DNA of 64,000 nt from Karstenula rhodostoma CBS 690.94 (GCA_010093485.1 MU001492.1:1597122-1661121); one strand, 5' to 3'. Shown: positions 11,346 to 22,976, numbered from the stretch's first letter. The notes: generated by a model not told the origin, from the letters alone. Numbers and translations: made by a program.

Positions 11346-14300
11346 ATGGGTCAAGATCAGAAGTATTACGATGTGGACGACTACTTGGGATGGAAGAGGA
11401 GCCAAGGCAAGAACAACAAGGTCGCACCTCGACCAAACCTGCTAGCAGCAACGAACTGGTTGCGCAAGTTTTTCGATGCGCGCAAGACGAACTGGGCCGC
11501 CATGGGTAGCCTAGCCATGCTTTGCCTTGGTGCGCGACGAGAGATACCCGACATACATATTGTCTACGATGACAAAGACTTCCAGCGCATAAGGATGAAA
11601 TTACAGAATGACCCAAGGTATGTCCTCCGATGACCTACTCTGTGTAGCATCTAATGATTATAGGGTACGGCTGCCCAAGGACATGAACTCCATGTTCTCT
11701 TCGAAGCTCCTGATATCGACCGGACCGAAGTACAACGACGCCGGATGCACTGAGAATGCAGATATTGAGGTAGAAATGATTCCACCAGGTAATACATCGG
11801 GGTAGGACAAGATAGAGCCGAAGCTGACGGCCTCCAGGATCTCACGGCACGCCGCCCAGCGATATCCTGCGCAACAACCAAGCCATGCTGTCTCTCAACC
11901 TGGATGGTAAGATTACCAACATCAAGGGCTTGAACATCACATACCTAGTCAATACCACTGTCCACCTTTGCACCAGCCAAGACCTGCTCTGGGATCCCAA
12001 AAAAGATTTGTTGTGGTTATGTCGGAAATATGGCAAGGAAATCCAGTTGGTACGTGGGCAATTGAATGCTCGGCAGGCCAAAGAGAATTTTCTGGGCACT
12101 GCATTCTTCTCCAAAATGTCTGCGGAGGAACAGCGACTATGTTATCATGTTTTGCTCGGCAAGGAACCTCCACCGTCAATGTTCCTCACTCCGGCTCCGG
12201 CTCATGGGCAAACAGCAGGCCTAGCCAGACCGCCTATCCTGTCACACAAATCCGCGCCATCACTGAAAGATAATGCGCAGCAACAGTCCAGTTTCTTGAG
12301 GCCCCCTATTCAAGGCAAGTCCAAGACAGCAACAGGCCCAACTCCTGGTGGACTTTCAACGAGAGCTTCTCCCAACGCGAATACGAGCTCTCATACCAAA
12401 GGAGTCGCCCCCGAATCTTCACGAGACTCTCGCTCCAGATACCGCAATTTGAGTGCACCGACAACCCCAAGCGCAAGTCGGAACGTCAGCCCTGACGCTG
12501 CCGCAGCTCGACCAACAAAGGGCATAATGGAATTTAGATCGAACCACATGCAGCAGCACAGCATGATATACCAAGCGCAATCAGTCAATATACAGAACTT
12601 GGCACCTGCCACAAAACCGCAGGTAGTGCGGACGAAGAAATCGCTCCCTCGCGTAGATGGCCATCCGAGGAGCGTGCAAGCGGTGCCAGTATTTGCGCAC
12701 AAGACGACAACCACACCGCATGAGAATGCCCAAAAGACTCCAGCGGCTGACTCTAAGCCATCCAAAACAAAGACTGGGCCCCATGACGATGTTCCAAAAG
12801 CGCACTCCCATAATAGCGTCTTTCCGTCAGCAGCGAGTACTCAGCCACACCTAGCGGCGCACACGCACCCAGCTCATAAGATCATGGCCCAGCGCAACTC
12901 AATGCTTCCTAAAAGCCACAGCACAAGCATAGCCACCCCTAACGTGTCGCACTCAGAAAACGGGAAACCTGAATCACCCTCAAGAAGCCTTATTCTTGTA
13001 GGCCCGGAAGGATTGTACCCGACTCCTGCTAAACCCACAATCCAGCCTCAGCCCAGTCAGCCTGCTGCGCCGACCATGCAGAACAGGACTCAAGAGGCGT
13101 CTGCAAGTTTCGTTTTTGAACTTGATGCTGCCTCTCCTCAAGTCAAGACTTTTGACCAAGCAGCTTCCAGTGCGAAGTTTGTCGCTGAACTTCCCGCTGA
13201 TAATAACCCTTTATCACAACCTGCACTTCAGAAGTCCGACGCTCTACCCGAGACACCAATCAGCCCGCCACAAGGTCCAACTCACCTCGCATCTGTACCG
13301 GCCTACAGCAACTCACCAGTGAGCCCTCCAACTACTTTCGCTTCGCCCGCGAACATGATCCAGCCGATCCAGCCATTATCAATGACTGAAACACCGAATA
13401 CTGTACCTGCATCGGAAGCTCCAAAGCTTGCCCCTTCCCCTCCTGTCTTCGACTCGCTCCCCCCGAGTCTCATGATCGGCTTTCGTGGTCCTCATTATCC
13501 ATTAAATGGAAAGCTTCGGGCGCGTGCAGAATCGCAGTCCTCGAACGGCTCAAACTCACCAGCAGCCCTTAAGAAAAACCAACGTTACTATTCTCCACCT
13601 GACAGTAGAGAAGCTTCTCCCCACACCGTTTCGGCACAAACGCCAAATAGTAAACACCCATCGCCAAGTCGAAACCTAGTGTACAAAGCGTATACGCCTC
13701 CCCTTACACCGCCAATGGAACCAAAACCGGAATCTGTACAACTCCAACAACTACGCCCGGCAAGGCAAAGCCTAGGTCTTACGCCTCCAGCCCTGACATA
13801 CGCTACAGTGCCCGCCCAAGAGCAAGTGCCACCAGTACCCATGGATCGCGCTTCCGAGTTTGTAGGACGTGTATTGCCTCCGACTATGATAAGGGCAGGA
13901 GTAAACATAGCCCAACCGCTGAAGTATACGAAGACATTCCAGCTCCCTAATCCTCTCGCCGCCAACCCACCAAAGCCCCAGAATGCTTCCCACGTGAAGC
14001 ACGACTCACACCAGGAGCACCGAACCGTCGTTGCAAACCATGACGTCTCAGCAAATGCATATTCTGCCAGCATCCCGCGACAATCACCTCCGCAAGTACA
14101 GGCATACCGCCCGCTCTCTCAATCTACAGCGCCACAGTACATCGCATTCAGCGCCCAACACGCCGCACCAACGGAGCCACGTCGCAAATCCTCTCTTCAC
14201 CAGCGCAACGTGTCTACCGAATCAAACACATCCACGACATCGCACGACTCGGAGAAGCTAGCGCAGGAGTACCAACTAGACCTCCCTTCGTTCGATGATG

Positions 14301-14464
14301 GGTTTGGCGCGCAGCAAAAAGCTAGCCATGCTGAATCCGAGTCAAGGAAGTCGTACCGCCCTTCGTATGCGGGGACTGGGTACGGATCGCAGTATCAGCT
14401 GGGGTCTCCGGATTTTGGAAACAAACAGGGGAAGTTCATGGATGAGTTTCATTTTTCGTCATGA
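11346..14464 (+). CDS. Large protein with nucleotidyltransferase-like N-terminus and disordered tail
   Basis: Exons 11346-11617, 11664-11788 and 11838-14464 encode 1007 residues. The first ~275 residues are ordered: a segment reading MGSLAMLCLGARREIPDIHIVYDD near residues 54-77 resembles the GS...DxD/DxH start of minimal nucleotidyltransferase folds, followed by strands and helices through LLWLCRKYGKEIQLVRGQ. The remaining ~730 residues are Pro/Ser/Thr/Gln-rich and probably disordered, ending in an acidic segment around SFDDGFGAQ. The second acidic residue of the motif is a His (DIH), so catalysis is uncertain. The family is otherwise unknown to me. Both introns are short (46 and 49 bp). Confidence 0.8.
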
Positions 14465-14861
14465 TTTTATGAGTGTAATGTATAGGCATGGTTTGCATGG
14501 GTTTGTCATTGGGCTTGGATCTGGGTTTGGGGTTTGGATTGGGATTGATACCATGGAGGGGTGTAGGCAACTTGGATTTTTGTAAGGATGGTTTTGGGGC
14601 GGGAATCTTGCAAGCTACTGCTTAGTATAGAGGAATGGTTTTTAGAAGTTGCTACTTATGCATCAATGTCTATGTTGCACATTGTTTCGAAGCGGCTGGC
14701 AGGAGCATGAATCGTACACATTTGGCTTCGCACCATGGTCTCCAGTAATTCCACATTCAAACGTTCCTCTATCATCCTAAGATCTATTTTTCTAGTTCGT
14801 AGAAACAGGTTCGTAGTAAACCCCCTCACAGATTCTCCCAACTCAACATCACCGCACCTCC
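14465..14861. other. Convergent intergenic region
   Basis: About 400 bp between two stop codons of converging genes. It contains T-rich and G-rich sequence of the kind found in 3' UTRs (TTTTGGGG near 14590) and no coding signal. Confidence 0.5.
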
Positions 14862-15757
14862 TCACCCCAACAACGGCGCCCTCTCCCCCTCCACCACCCC
14901 CTCACGCTCCTCCCTCAACCTCGCCCTAACATAAAACACCGTCCACACCGCCACCCCACCCACCAGCGGAAACGGCCCCGCCCACCCAACCGCATACACC
15001 GCAGCCACGGGCAGCCTAAACACCAGCGCCGCAAACACCCCCGCAAAGACGTAAAACCACAGCATCCACACCACGCTCAACTCAAACATCATGCGCCGGA
15101 ATACAGCACTGCTCTCATACCTCTTACAAAACGCCTCGCGGTACTCGACACCCCCGCCACCATCAACAGCAACCACATCCTCGACGATGTAGTACACCGC
15201 AGGCCTCAGCACGTTTCCAGCAGGCACGCTACCGAAGCGGAAGGGGAGGCGCCAGCCGCTGACATTCAGGACCAGGGAGATGAGCGTTAGCGTAGCGACG
15301 AGGGACATGAGGAGTGCGGTAGGCAGCGACAGCAGGCGAATTTGAAAGTCGTGGTCCGCGTCGTTGCGGGCTAGAGCGGCGGTGATGAGCGCGGAGATGG
15401 CGGCGAGGACGGCGAAGTAGCCCCATTGGAAGATGTCGAGGGCGGGGCGGGGCGCGTGGAGCGGGCGGTAGAGGGGGGTGGGTTGGGTTAGTTTCCAGAC
15501 GCGGTCGAGGGTTGCGAGGGCGGTGAAGAGGCCGAGGATGGCGGTGGGGAGGGTTAGGACTGGCGAGGTTAGGGGATTTTTGGTTCGCTGGGGAGGGTTG
15601 GGGGTGTACCGAGTATGCGGTCGAGGTCGGGTTTGCCGTACCAGAGGCCGTAGAATAGGCTGAGATTGAGGAAGATGGGCGGCGTGAGGATGACGCTCCA
15701 GGCTGTTGCTATTGAGGCGTAGCGTGTGTGTAGGGTGTAGGGTAGTTCGACGGTCAT
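14862..15757 (-). CDS. Six-transmembrane fungal membrane protein of unknown function
   Basis: Exon 1 is 15610-15757 and exon 2 is 14862-15559, separated by a 50-bp intron, giving 281 residues. Six hydrophobic helices are evident, beginning with SVILTPPIFLNLSLFYGLW in exon 1 and ending with FPLVGGVAVWTVFYVRARL. A polar loop between helices 4 and 5 (PAVYYIVEDVVAVDGGGG...YREAFCKRY) looks conserved in style and may be the functional part. The tail ends ERAPLLG, a possible dileucine sorting signal of endosome or vacuole proteins (inference). The start MTVELPY was chosen because upstream residues are basic and non-membrane. The gene's C-to-T poor wobble use is strongly GC-biased. Confidence 0.8.
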
Positions 15758-16754
15758 TTTTGCAGATCTTCTTTTTGGGAGAGTCTTTTGGGGTTGTTGG
15801 CGCAGACGTAGGAAGGCAGGTAGGTACGTCGGTGGTTGGATCCGGAAGGTTCCGGTGCTACGACTAGGCTCTGGCGAGGAAAACAACAACATCAATCAGC
15901 ATCAATCACAGTCTTTTGCTCAATTTCATTTCGAGGTTACGCATACTGAAATCAGAGCAGCACTCAAAGCCCTATCTGACACGAAGCTCTAAGTTTAGCT
16001 TATTGTCATAAGTGTCATTCATTGCATTAGCCTTGCTTGCTTACCTAACTTGGTCTACTCACCTACAATGCTTTATTTTATATTACTTGTAGGTGGCAGT
16101 CTATATTTTAGTCCATTACTTTACGGGACACCACTTCGTGGTTCGTGTCAACAATAAAAAGATTATTCATTGCATTGGCACTCGACGATGCAAAACATGA
16201 ATACAATCACCTGTACCAGTAAGGACAGGAACTATGCAGCATTCATTCGGCCCTCCTCCACACAAAACATCCTACCAGACTAATCCTTGGTCACGTGCGG
16301 TTCCCATCACCCCGAATTCGTGAAGGGCCGACTGGGGCGCATCCCCACAAGATTCCGACCAATCAGAGGAAGTTCGTGAATTGCCGACAGTGCAGGTACG
16401 GGCGGGGAACCACATCCTCCACAACACCAAGCTCGACCCTGAGTCGTGAGAACGCCATCCCCAAGCGTGGCTTACGAGCATCCCGTGCCCCACACATTCA
16501 GCCAGCCAATAATGTCTCAAGGCCAAGCAAGAGTGAAAAAGATGAGCGAATTGGATGCGTGCGGGTGCGCTAGGGAACATCCAGGTCTGGAGAACGTGAA
16601 GCCTGGTCGCTGGATGTAGTGATGTGAGATGGTGGGGTAGTTCAGGCGTATGCATGGGGGAGGCACGGATCACCGTGGTGGAGGAGACATAAGTCTACGC
16701 ACCCCATGTCTCACCTTTCCCGGAGCTTTTCGTTTTCAAAAACTCGCAGCAACC
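15758..16754. other. Intergenic region with AT-rich patch
   Basis: A 1-kb divergent intergenic stretch. 15980-16180 is noticeably AT-rich; the string ATTCATTGCATT occurs near 16015 and again near 16163, possibly the edges of an old insertion. A CCAAT box lies at about 16359. No gene is seen. Confidence 0.4.
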
Positions 16755-17804
16755 ATGGCTACCAATACAACGACCACGCATCACGAACCCATCGTGAATG
16801 ATGCAGAGTCCGACAGAATCACGAACAACAAGCCGCATCTCTCGCACACCACGACCAACATCTCCCTCAGTCCAGAGCAGTTCGAGCGCCTGTATCTTGC
16901 GCCCAAAGTCCCGCACGCAAGCCAGAATGTTGCGAAATACGCGAATGCTGTGCCATTGGGTTTTCTTGGGTATTTGAAGTTGCCATGCACAGTAGTTCCC
17001 TTGTACTAAGAGAATTGACAGATTCGTGATCTCTACATTTACGTTTAGCATGGTCCTTATGGGCTGGGGCGGCGCATCCGGGCTCCAAGCCGTCGTGGGC
17101 ATCTTCTTCTTCACAGGCCCCGTGCTGCTCCTTCTCTCGACGATATTTCTCTGGATCCAGGCGCAGTTCTTCCCGATGATGGTAAGTCCTCCTTACCCTA
17201 GTGGCCTCTCCCACTTTCACCCTTTTCCTATCCGCACGTCTCCCATGCTATCCGCTGATGCAAGACGAAACAACAGGTCTGCGGCCTCTTCTGCGTCTTC
17301 TGGCTCTCGTTCGGCGTCCTACAACTGCCCACACTCGGTCTAGCGGCTTCGTACGGCGGCGGCGACGCCGCTGTGGGCGCAGTCTCCAAGGAGATGAACG
17401 CGGTGATAGCACTGTACCTGCTCGTTTGGGGCTTCGCACTCGGCACGTTCTGGCTCTTTACGATTCGGATCAACGTCGTTTTCGCGGGCATCTTTGGTTT
17501 TGTGACCATCGGCGTGTGGGTGCTTTCCGGCGCGTACTGGGCGTTAAGCAATGGTCACTTCCAAAAGGCGTTGCGATTACAGAAGGTGAGTTGGAAGTAG
17601 CAGAACTGAAAACAGAAGAGCTAACGGAGTCAGGCCGGCGCAGCGCTGCTCTTTATTGTGGGGCTGCTGGGGTGGTACATGCTGTTTGTGATTATGACGG
17701 CGGAGATGCGCTGGAGAGTTTGTCCTCCGGTAGGTGATTTGAGTCATTACTGGGGGGACACAGATGTGGAGATTGGGGCGATGGAAGGAGAGAAAAGAGA
17801 GTAG
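16755..17804 (+). CDS. GPR1/FUN34/YaaH-family acetate/ammonia transporter
   Basis: Four exons (16755-16969, 17022-17181, 17277-17585, 17634-17804) encode 284 residues. The family signature region is present as NAVPLGFLGF (normally NPAPLGL) just before helix 1, followed by six membrane helices: MVLMGWGG, GIFFFTGPVLLLL, CGLFCVFWLSFGVLQLP, VIALYLLVWGFALGTFW, VVFAGIFGFVTIGVWVL and LLFIVGLLGWYMLFVI. The hydrophilic N-terminus is typical. Members export ammonia or import acetate at the plasma membrane (Ato/Gpr1/AcpA); substrate cannot be decided here. The altered NPAPLGL motif (N-A-V-P) is worth noting because its first proline is replaced. All introns are phase-consistent and 52-95 bp. Confidence 0.93.
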
Positions 17805-18168
17805 CGGACCTCTGTCAACCACACCACTGGCAAGTGAGTGAACAGAAAGCCTGCGCAAGGCTCGTTTCAGACTTGTTGAGTGTTCAGTTGCCGTCGGTAA
17901 TACAAACCCTTGCAAATATACGACAACACTATAAAAAGGTGCATTTTGACTGGGCTGTAGTAGTTCCGATATGCACGATTTCGGAAAAGATATAGTGTAC
18001 TGCATATCGTCGGCCCCCAGCTTGTTGCCTGCTTTTGCAGGCAATGGGGCTTGTCAACGTATATAGCATCACACTTCTGTTCCAGCCTCGTGGTCATCAC
18101 CGTCACCATTCTTCGTGAAAAATATTCTGCGGACCAACACTCTCTCTTCCTTTCCACCGAGACTAGTC
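17805..18168. other. Intergenic region with a perfect hairpin
   Basis: A 364-bp stretch between the transporter and the broken paralog. Apart from the inverted repeat at 18025-18044 no features were recognised. Confidence 0.4.
18025..18044. repeat. Perfect 8-bp inverted repeat with TTTT loop
   Basis: TTGCCTGC, then TTTT, then GCAGGCAA: a perfect stem-loop. It sits about 125 bp before the start of the paralog pseudogene. It could be a protein-binding palindrome or a hairpin in a 5' leader; nothing in the sequence decides. Confidence 0.6.
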
Positions 18169-19441
18169 ATGGGGCAACTCTTCCATAGACATCCATTCCA
18201 TGGCTATCCATCCCAGTATGGGTGCACAGTTAGCCCAGACTATACTTTTGATCCGTCTATCTGCTGGAATGTCCCTCACACCGCCTCTGTTGTTACTACT
18301 TACTCAGATGGTGCTACAGTAAAAGTGTTGAACTCTGGATGCAATGTCCCATTCGGCCAGAACACGTCGCGCCCGCAACCTACTGGCAGTGATATATAGT
18401 CTTGCGTGGTAAACCTGTTGACGATCCACAACGTATGGGAACGCTATGAGTACATAACAACCTCTTTCACCGACTCATCCAAATTCTATTACGAGAGAAT
18501 CAAGATACCCTCTAGTCTGGAAAGATGCCTTCCAGGTCCAACAAGCTGCCTCTACCAATATGAAGGTACAGGATGCCCTGCTGCCCACACCGTATTAAGT
18601 TCAGGAGTTCAGGCCAGTACCTCTTTACTGTCCTGCTGTCCACAGTGAGTGTTACAAGTGCGTTTTGCTATCATGTTCAACTAACCAAAGACCGCAAAAT
18701 CCTAGAGCACAGAATCTCAGGTCAACCTTTTCAACAGTAGGTCTTGACTCTGAGACGTTGGGAACAGTGGAATTACAAAGAGTTAATACATGGAGTTGGG
18801 ATGACGGGACTCTAGTAGCTTGTGGTGCGTATACGAACCCTGGAATCGGCCCTCCAATGGGTTCTAAATCTTACCAAGTTTATGAATTTGGCATTGCCGG
18901 AACATGGACGAGTGGTCGATTCTCGACGACTTCATAGAAGCCTTCCAGGTCTGCCGCAACTATAGCGTACGATACCTTGTTACTCAAACCCATACAGGTG
19001 CTAATGGCCGTCACACCCTCGCCGACGCTTTCGCCTGGGACCACACAGCTCAGTGCCCCATCAAGGTTAGGAATCGGTCTTGGCGTTGGCGTTGGAGGGG
19101 CGCTCGTGCTGGCTGTTATCGGATATATGTTCCTTCGTCGGAGAATTCGAAAGAGAAACTCCCTAAGAGGCAACACCTACACGGACAAGCCTGAACTTGA
19201 CGGACAGGTGAACAGCAATGTTACAAACGCTCATGAAGTCCAGGATGATCAAATACATGAGATAATGAGCGGTACAGTTGAACCGGTGGAGATTGATAGG
19301 TCAAGGCAGATACACGAGATTGAAGATACTGGTGCACCAGTGGAAGCTCATACGACGAGCAATGTCCCAGAAATGGAGGCGGCACATGGGAGGACCGAAA
19401 TCGGTACAGCTTCAACATCTGACGATCAGAACCATTCTTGA
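18169..19441 (+). pseudogene. Broken copy of Cys-rich single-pass membrane protein
   Basis: This is a paralog of the intact gene at 20202. Matching landmarks in order: GCTVSPDYTFDPSICW, then LERCLPGPTSCLYQYEGTGCP, a CCP motif before a GTGAGT intron, DDGTLVACG before a second intron, a membrane helix (GIGLGVGVGGALVLAVIGYMFL) with RRRIRKR after it, and the shared cytoplasmic TDKPELDGQ and PVEIDRSRQIHEIEDTGAP. Relative to the paralog it has two in-frame TAG codons, at 18397-18399 and 18935-18937. The exon structure and splice sites are otherwise kept, so the loss appears recent. It could still make a truncated N-terminal product. No signal peptide is seen at the ATG (18169). Confidence 0.75.
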
Positions 19442-20027
19442 TGATGGAACATATCTATCGCACTAGAAGAAAGTCAAAAATTGCACATGCATGGCTATCA
19501 ATAAATATCATGAACCACGTTGGTGACTTTCGTCCACAGAAAGCAGCATAGGCGCCGATGTTACTACAAACGTCAATTTATGGATAGACAGACTTCTGAA
19601 GGCTTACAGTGATTTAAACATACTTAGTCTCCCTAGTTCACATATCCATATTCAGAAACCCCGAGTTGGTTAGGACCCTGAGTCAGAAAATAATCGAAAA
19701 GACGAAGATAGGATAACCGGTATCTCAAGGGTGGATGCTCTCTTCAAAACACACAAAATTCCTTCAGCAAATCGAGTTTCATCGGCTATGTCCAACCCAC
19801 ACCTGACCTGCTTCACATCACAAACTTTCACAAGCGCCAAGATAATCAGGTCGAGCCAGTAAAGGCGATGCGGCTAAAGGAATAAAAAGGCAGATATCTT
19901 ATACGGCTAGGCGGTCAATGATAGCAAAGACGTATGCGGCTTGCAGACCAAGGATCTTGATTGGATGCAGGCGGTATCGATATGCAAGACTCTCCTCCTT
20001 GGGTATTATGTTGTGCTTACTTGGATC
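19442..20027. other. AT-rich intergenic region between paralogs
   Basis: About 590 bp with no coding signal, leading into repeat copy A. Confidence 0.4.
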
Positions 20028-20135
20028 CTCAGTGGTTGCTTCATCTGCTGTGCTACCTCACGACCTTGGTCAGGCTCTATATGAGATGTGCAGCCCCCAG
20101 CCTTATCATCTTATGCTAAAATTCCTATAGATTTC
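20028..20135 (+). repeat. Short dispersed repeat, copy A
   Basis: Around 100 bp that match copy B at 22862-22962: shared strings are TCATCTGCT, ACCTTG.TCAG, CTCTATAT, AGATGTG.AGCCCC and AGCCTTAT. Differences include CA in this copy versus TA in copy B (CAGCCCCCAG versus TAGCCCCTAG), the direction expected if copy B suffered repeat-induced point mutation. It ends about 65 bp before the ATG of the intact paralog. Probably the remnant of a mobile element. Confidence 0.6.
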
Positions 20136-20201
20136 TTCACTAAGTTTACCCACGTACGTACCCAAATTTGCAGCTACTAAGCTCGAATATTGCGTATCAC
20201 T

Positions 20202-21468
20202 ATGGAATTCACCAAACCAAGTGTCTCCGGATGCACGATCCGATCGGACTATAGCTTCGATACCTCTGCCTGCTGGTCTGCTCCTCCATCTGAAGCGGAT
20301 ACTTCTGAACAAGTTTTTACCAACGAGAAAACCGTGGCCGACGGCTCCGAATGCGACAACCTCAACGGAGCATCTTTTCGAACGGGGACGTGGCAGGGTG
20401 ACACCGCCATTATTTGCTCCTTTACACAATTGTACATCGAAAGCTCCTGGTCGCAGTGGTCATTGACCTTTTTGACCAGTTCATGGTCATCTGTGAGCGG
20501 CGCCGGTCCTGGGAGTGCAGGGACATCGACACTCGAGGTGATGAGGCTACCATCGAGCCGAGAAAAATGCCTTCCAGGCTCAACAGATTGCATGTACAAG
20601 TATGAAGGCACATGTTGCCCGGACGGACACACATCAATCAGCACGGCTTTCCAGAATAGCGCCTCGACTCTGTTTTGTTGTCCCTTGTAAGCTACAGAAA
20701 GGTTTCGTGTTGATACATGCTCACCTAGGCTGCAGTGCCAAGAATCTGGATTCAATACTTCAAACAGTAGGAAGCTACGGTACGGTCGATGTGGAAAGAT
20801 CGCAAACTATAACATGGTATGACGGGCCCCTTGTAGCCTGCGGTACGTAGATACCCCGATTGTTAATGTGATATCCTAACCAATGTTTAGTGTACAGTGG
20901 AGGCAAGGTGGTAGATGAGGTGTTTGACACTGCCGAAATTTTATTGGATTATAATGCTCCAACATATTCGGCATACTGGATGCGGATAAAGCCCATCTCG
21001 ATCGAACTCACCGGCACTCCGTCGCTCTCGTTCCCAACTACAAATACAAATGCAACACCTGGATCAACACCCTCCTCAGCCGGCCCATCATCTACCAACA
21101 CAACGCTCACAGACTCAAGCGCAGGCCTCAGTACGCCATTGAAGATAGGCATAGGCGTAGGTGTCAGCCTGGGCATCTTGTTTCTATTGGCTATCACAGC
21201 AACGATGATCTTCTTAAGACGACTACGGAGGAAACGAAATCCGGAGGATGGGACATACCATAGCAAGCCTGAACTCGATGGCCAACCGGCCAACAAAGAG
21301 ATCCCCATGGATGTCCATGAAGCACAGGATGATCAGGTAAACGAGTTGGACGGAACAACCGAACCAGTGGAAATCGAGAGGTCGAGGGACATCCAAGAAA
21401 TAGAGGATACTGGTCTGCCTGCAGAGGCTGATAGGAGAAGCAACATTCCCGAAATGAGAGTGCGATAG
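20202..21468 (+). CDS. Cys-rich single-pass membrane protein (intact paralog)
   Basis: Exons 20202-20686, 20736-20842 and 20891-21468 encode 389 residues. An N-terminal cysteine-rich region (SGCTIRSDY, SACW, SECDNLNG, REKCLPGSTDCMYKYEGTCCP, LFCCP) is followed by a Ser/Thr/Asn-rich stalk, one membrane helix (LKIGIGVGVSLGILFLLAITATMIFL), a basic stop-transfer RRLRRKR and an acidic tail. The plan is that of a surface sensor or receptor-like protein (inference). Oddly, no signal peptide precedes the Cys-rich region; an upstream leader exon may have been separated or lost, since a repeat copy lies just upstream. Compared with the neighbouring broken paralog the cytoplasmic tail is well conserved. 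Confidence 0.75.
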
Positions 21469-21869
21469 GACGCACAGAACACCTAGCCGTCGTGTATCTC
21501 CCATCTTGATTATGAGGGAGTGAAAAGATGATGTTCCCAGGCAGACACATTCCTGAACGCAGAACTGCGCCTTAGCCCCCTTTTTGTGGATCAGTATAAT
21601 CTTCTAGATGGATACATGGTGTTCAACTAACCAAAGCCCGGCGAGGGTGGCTATCTATGGCGAGCTAGCTCAGGTGCACTCTGGGAAATAGAGAGAAAGA
21701 AATAAATGGGAAGGAAAGCTACTATATTTAACTATAATACATATAAATAGGTCTTTGTGGTTTGGCACCCCACTGAGTTCTTTTACTGTGTTTTTCCGCG
21801 GCTTGACCGAGCGTGCGAAGTATAAAATTTGACATATAAACAGGGTACAAGACTTTTGCCTTCCAAAAC
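21469..21869. other. AT-rich intergenic region
   Basis: About 400 bp, AT-rich around 21690-21750. The string GCGCCTTAGCC followed by a C/T run near 21568 recurs near 41015, suggesting an old dispersed element. No gene is seen. Confidence 0.4.
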
Positions 21870-22690
21870 TTACTCTATGTCCTCAACATCCTCTATAAAC
21901 CCTAGAACCTCCAGTGCCGCTCTTACGTGGAGAGCGAGTTTAGGCGGTACCTCTGGTCCAGAGAAAGAAGCCAAATTGTTCTTGAGAAATTTATCGTTCT
22001 CCTGGAATTCGCCAATTTCCTTTGCCAGCTCTTTCAGCATGGACTTTGACACCCATTTTTCTAGGGTCGCCCATATTATTGGAGGGAACATATTTTCCCC
22101 ACCCTGCAATATTGTACCGCTTTCTACGGAACAGAGTCGTAAGGAAGGAAAAGTACAAAAATCTCCTTCTTAGCCTCGTAGTTATATGATCGGGCCAGGA
22201 TAGCTTCTTCATATGCAGATCGCCGTATATTCCCAGAATTTTGCTATGCTTGTCGAGCGGTTTGTCCTTGAGTGAGTCATCCAGAAGAACAACACGTAGA
22301 TGCTTCTTCCAGGTTATAGGACTGGTAGGATCGGGAACCAAACCAGACCTCCTTGGTCCATAGCATTTCCAATGCTAGGTTGTAGGAGCAGACTATTCTC
22401 TACGGACCAAATAATGTCGTAGCCTCTAGTTGGGTCTACACCGAAGATGTACGCTGCATGATCCTCCCTAAGCGTATGGCATAATATGCGTCGCAGTCAG
22501 CAAGTAACTGCCTTGATATTGCTGACGCACTGGGTCCCAAAATATCGTGTGATCTTCAAGATGTCCGGAGGCTTTTCGCAAGCGCTCTTTTCATGGCTCT
22601 TGGTCGTCTTTTCAGCCACCACCAGAAGGTCGCATCTCGAACTGATCCCCTTTGATGTGCCGTACCTCTCACAGGAAGGTGAACACCGGC
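21870..22690 (-). pseudogene. HNH-nuclease-like gene relic
   Basis: Read on the minus strand, fragments in successive frames give a fungal HNH-type protein: THIMPYA (22473-22490, the HIIPYA-like metal-site motif), IWSVENSLLLQPSIGNAMDQ, then LDDSLKDKPLDKHSKILGIYGDL, RFLYFSFLTTLFRRKRYN, and finally WVSKSMLKELAKEIGEF to the stop near 21870. At least two frame changes are needed: just after HIMPYA (about 22472) and near an A-run at about 22055. Coding-like sequence continues weakly upstream to about 22690. The family assignment rests on the motif order and is fairly secure; the exact 5' limit is not. Confidence 0.65.
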
Positions 22691-22861
22691 GATGCAGTAT
22701 TAAGTTATGGATTCAAATTGGTATAGTAGTATGAGTTACTCTAGGATTAACTTATATATCTATCGGCAAAGGCATTAGCTTACATTCAGTCTTCATGTTC
22801 CCGTGATAGCTGTACGTACGTACTTGACTCTAGTACGGAGGGGTGTATGGTACGTTTACCG

Positions 22862-22962
22862 CGCTGAGTGGTGGTCCCATCTGCTATACTGCCCTACTAC
22901 CTTGATCAGACTCTATATAAGATGTGTAGCCCCTAGCCTTATGCTGAAGTTTCTGTGGACCT
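22862..22962 (+). repeat. Short dispersed repeat, copy B (RIP-like)
   Basis: Matches copy A at 20028-20135 (shared TCATCTGCT, ACCTTGATCAG, CTCTATAT, AGATGTG, AGCCTTAT). It carries TA where copy A has CA at two sites and AA where A has GA, a CpA-to-TpA pattern. It ends 15 bp from the stop codon of the MFS gene. Confidence 0.6.
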
Positions 22963-22976
22963 CCCAACCGCCCAAC

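Noticed and set aside
11020..11616. 198-aa minus-strand frame
   Set aside because: It overlaps the first exon of the nucleotidyltransferase-like gene, which has good splice and frame support.
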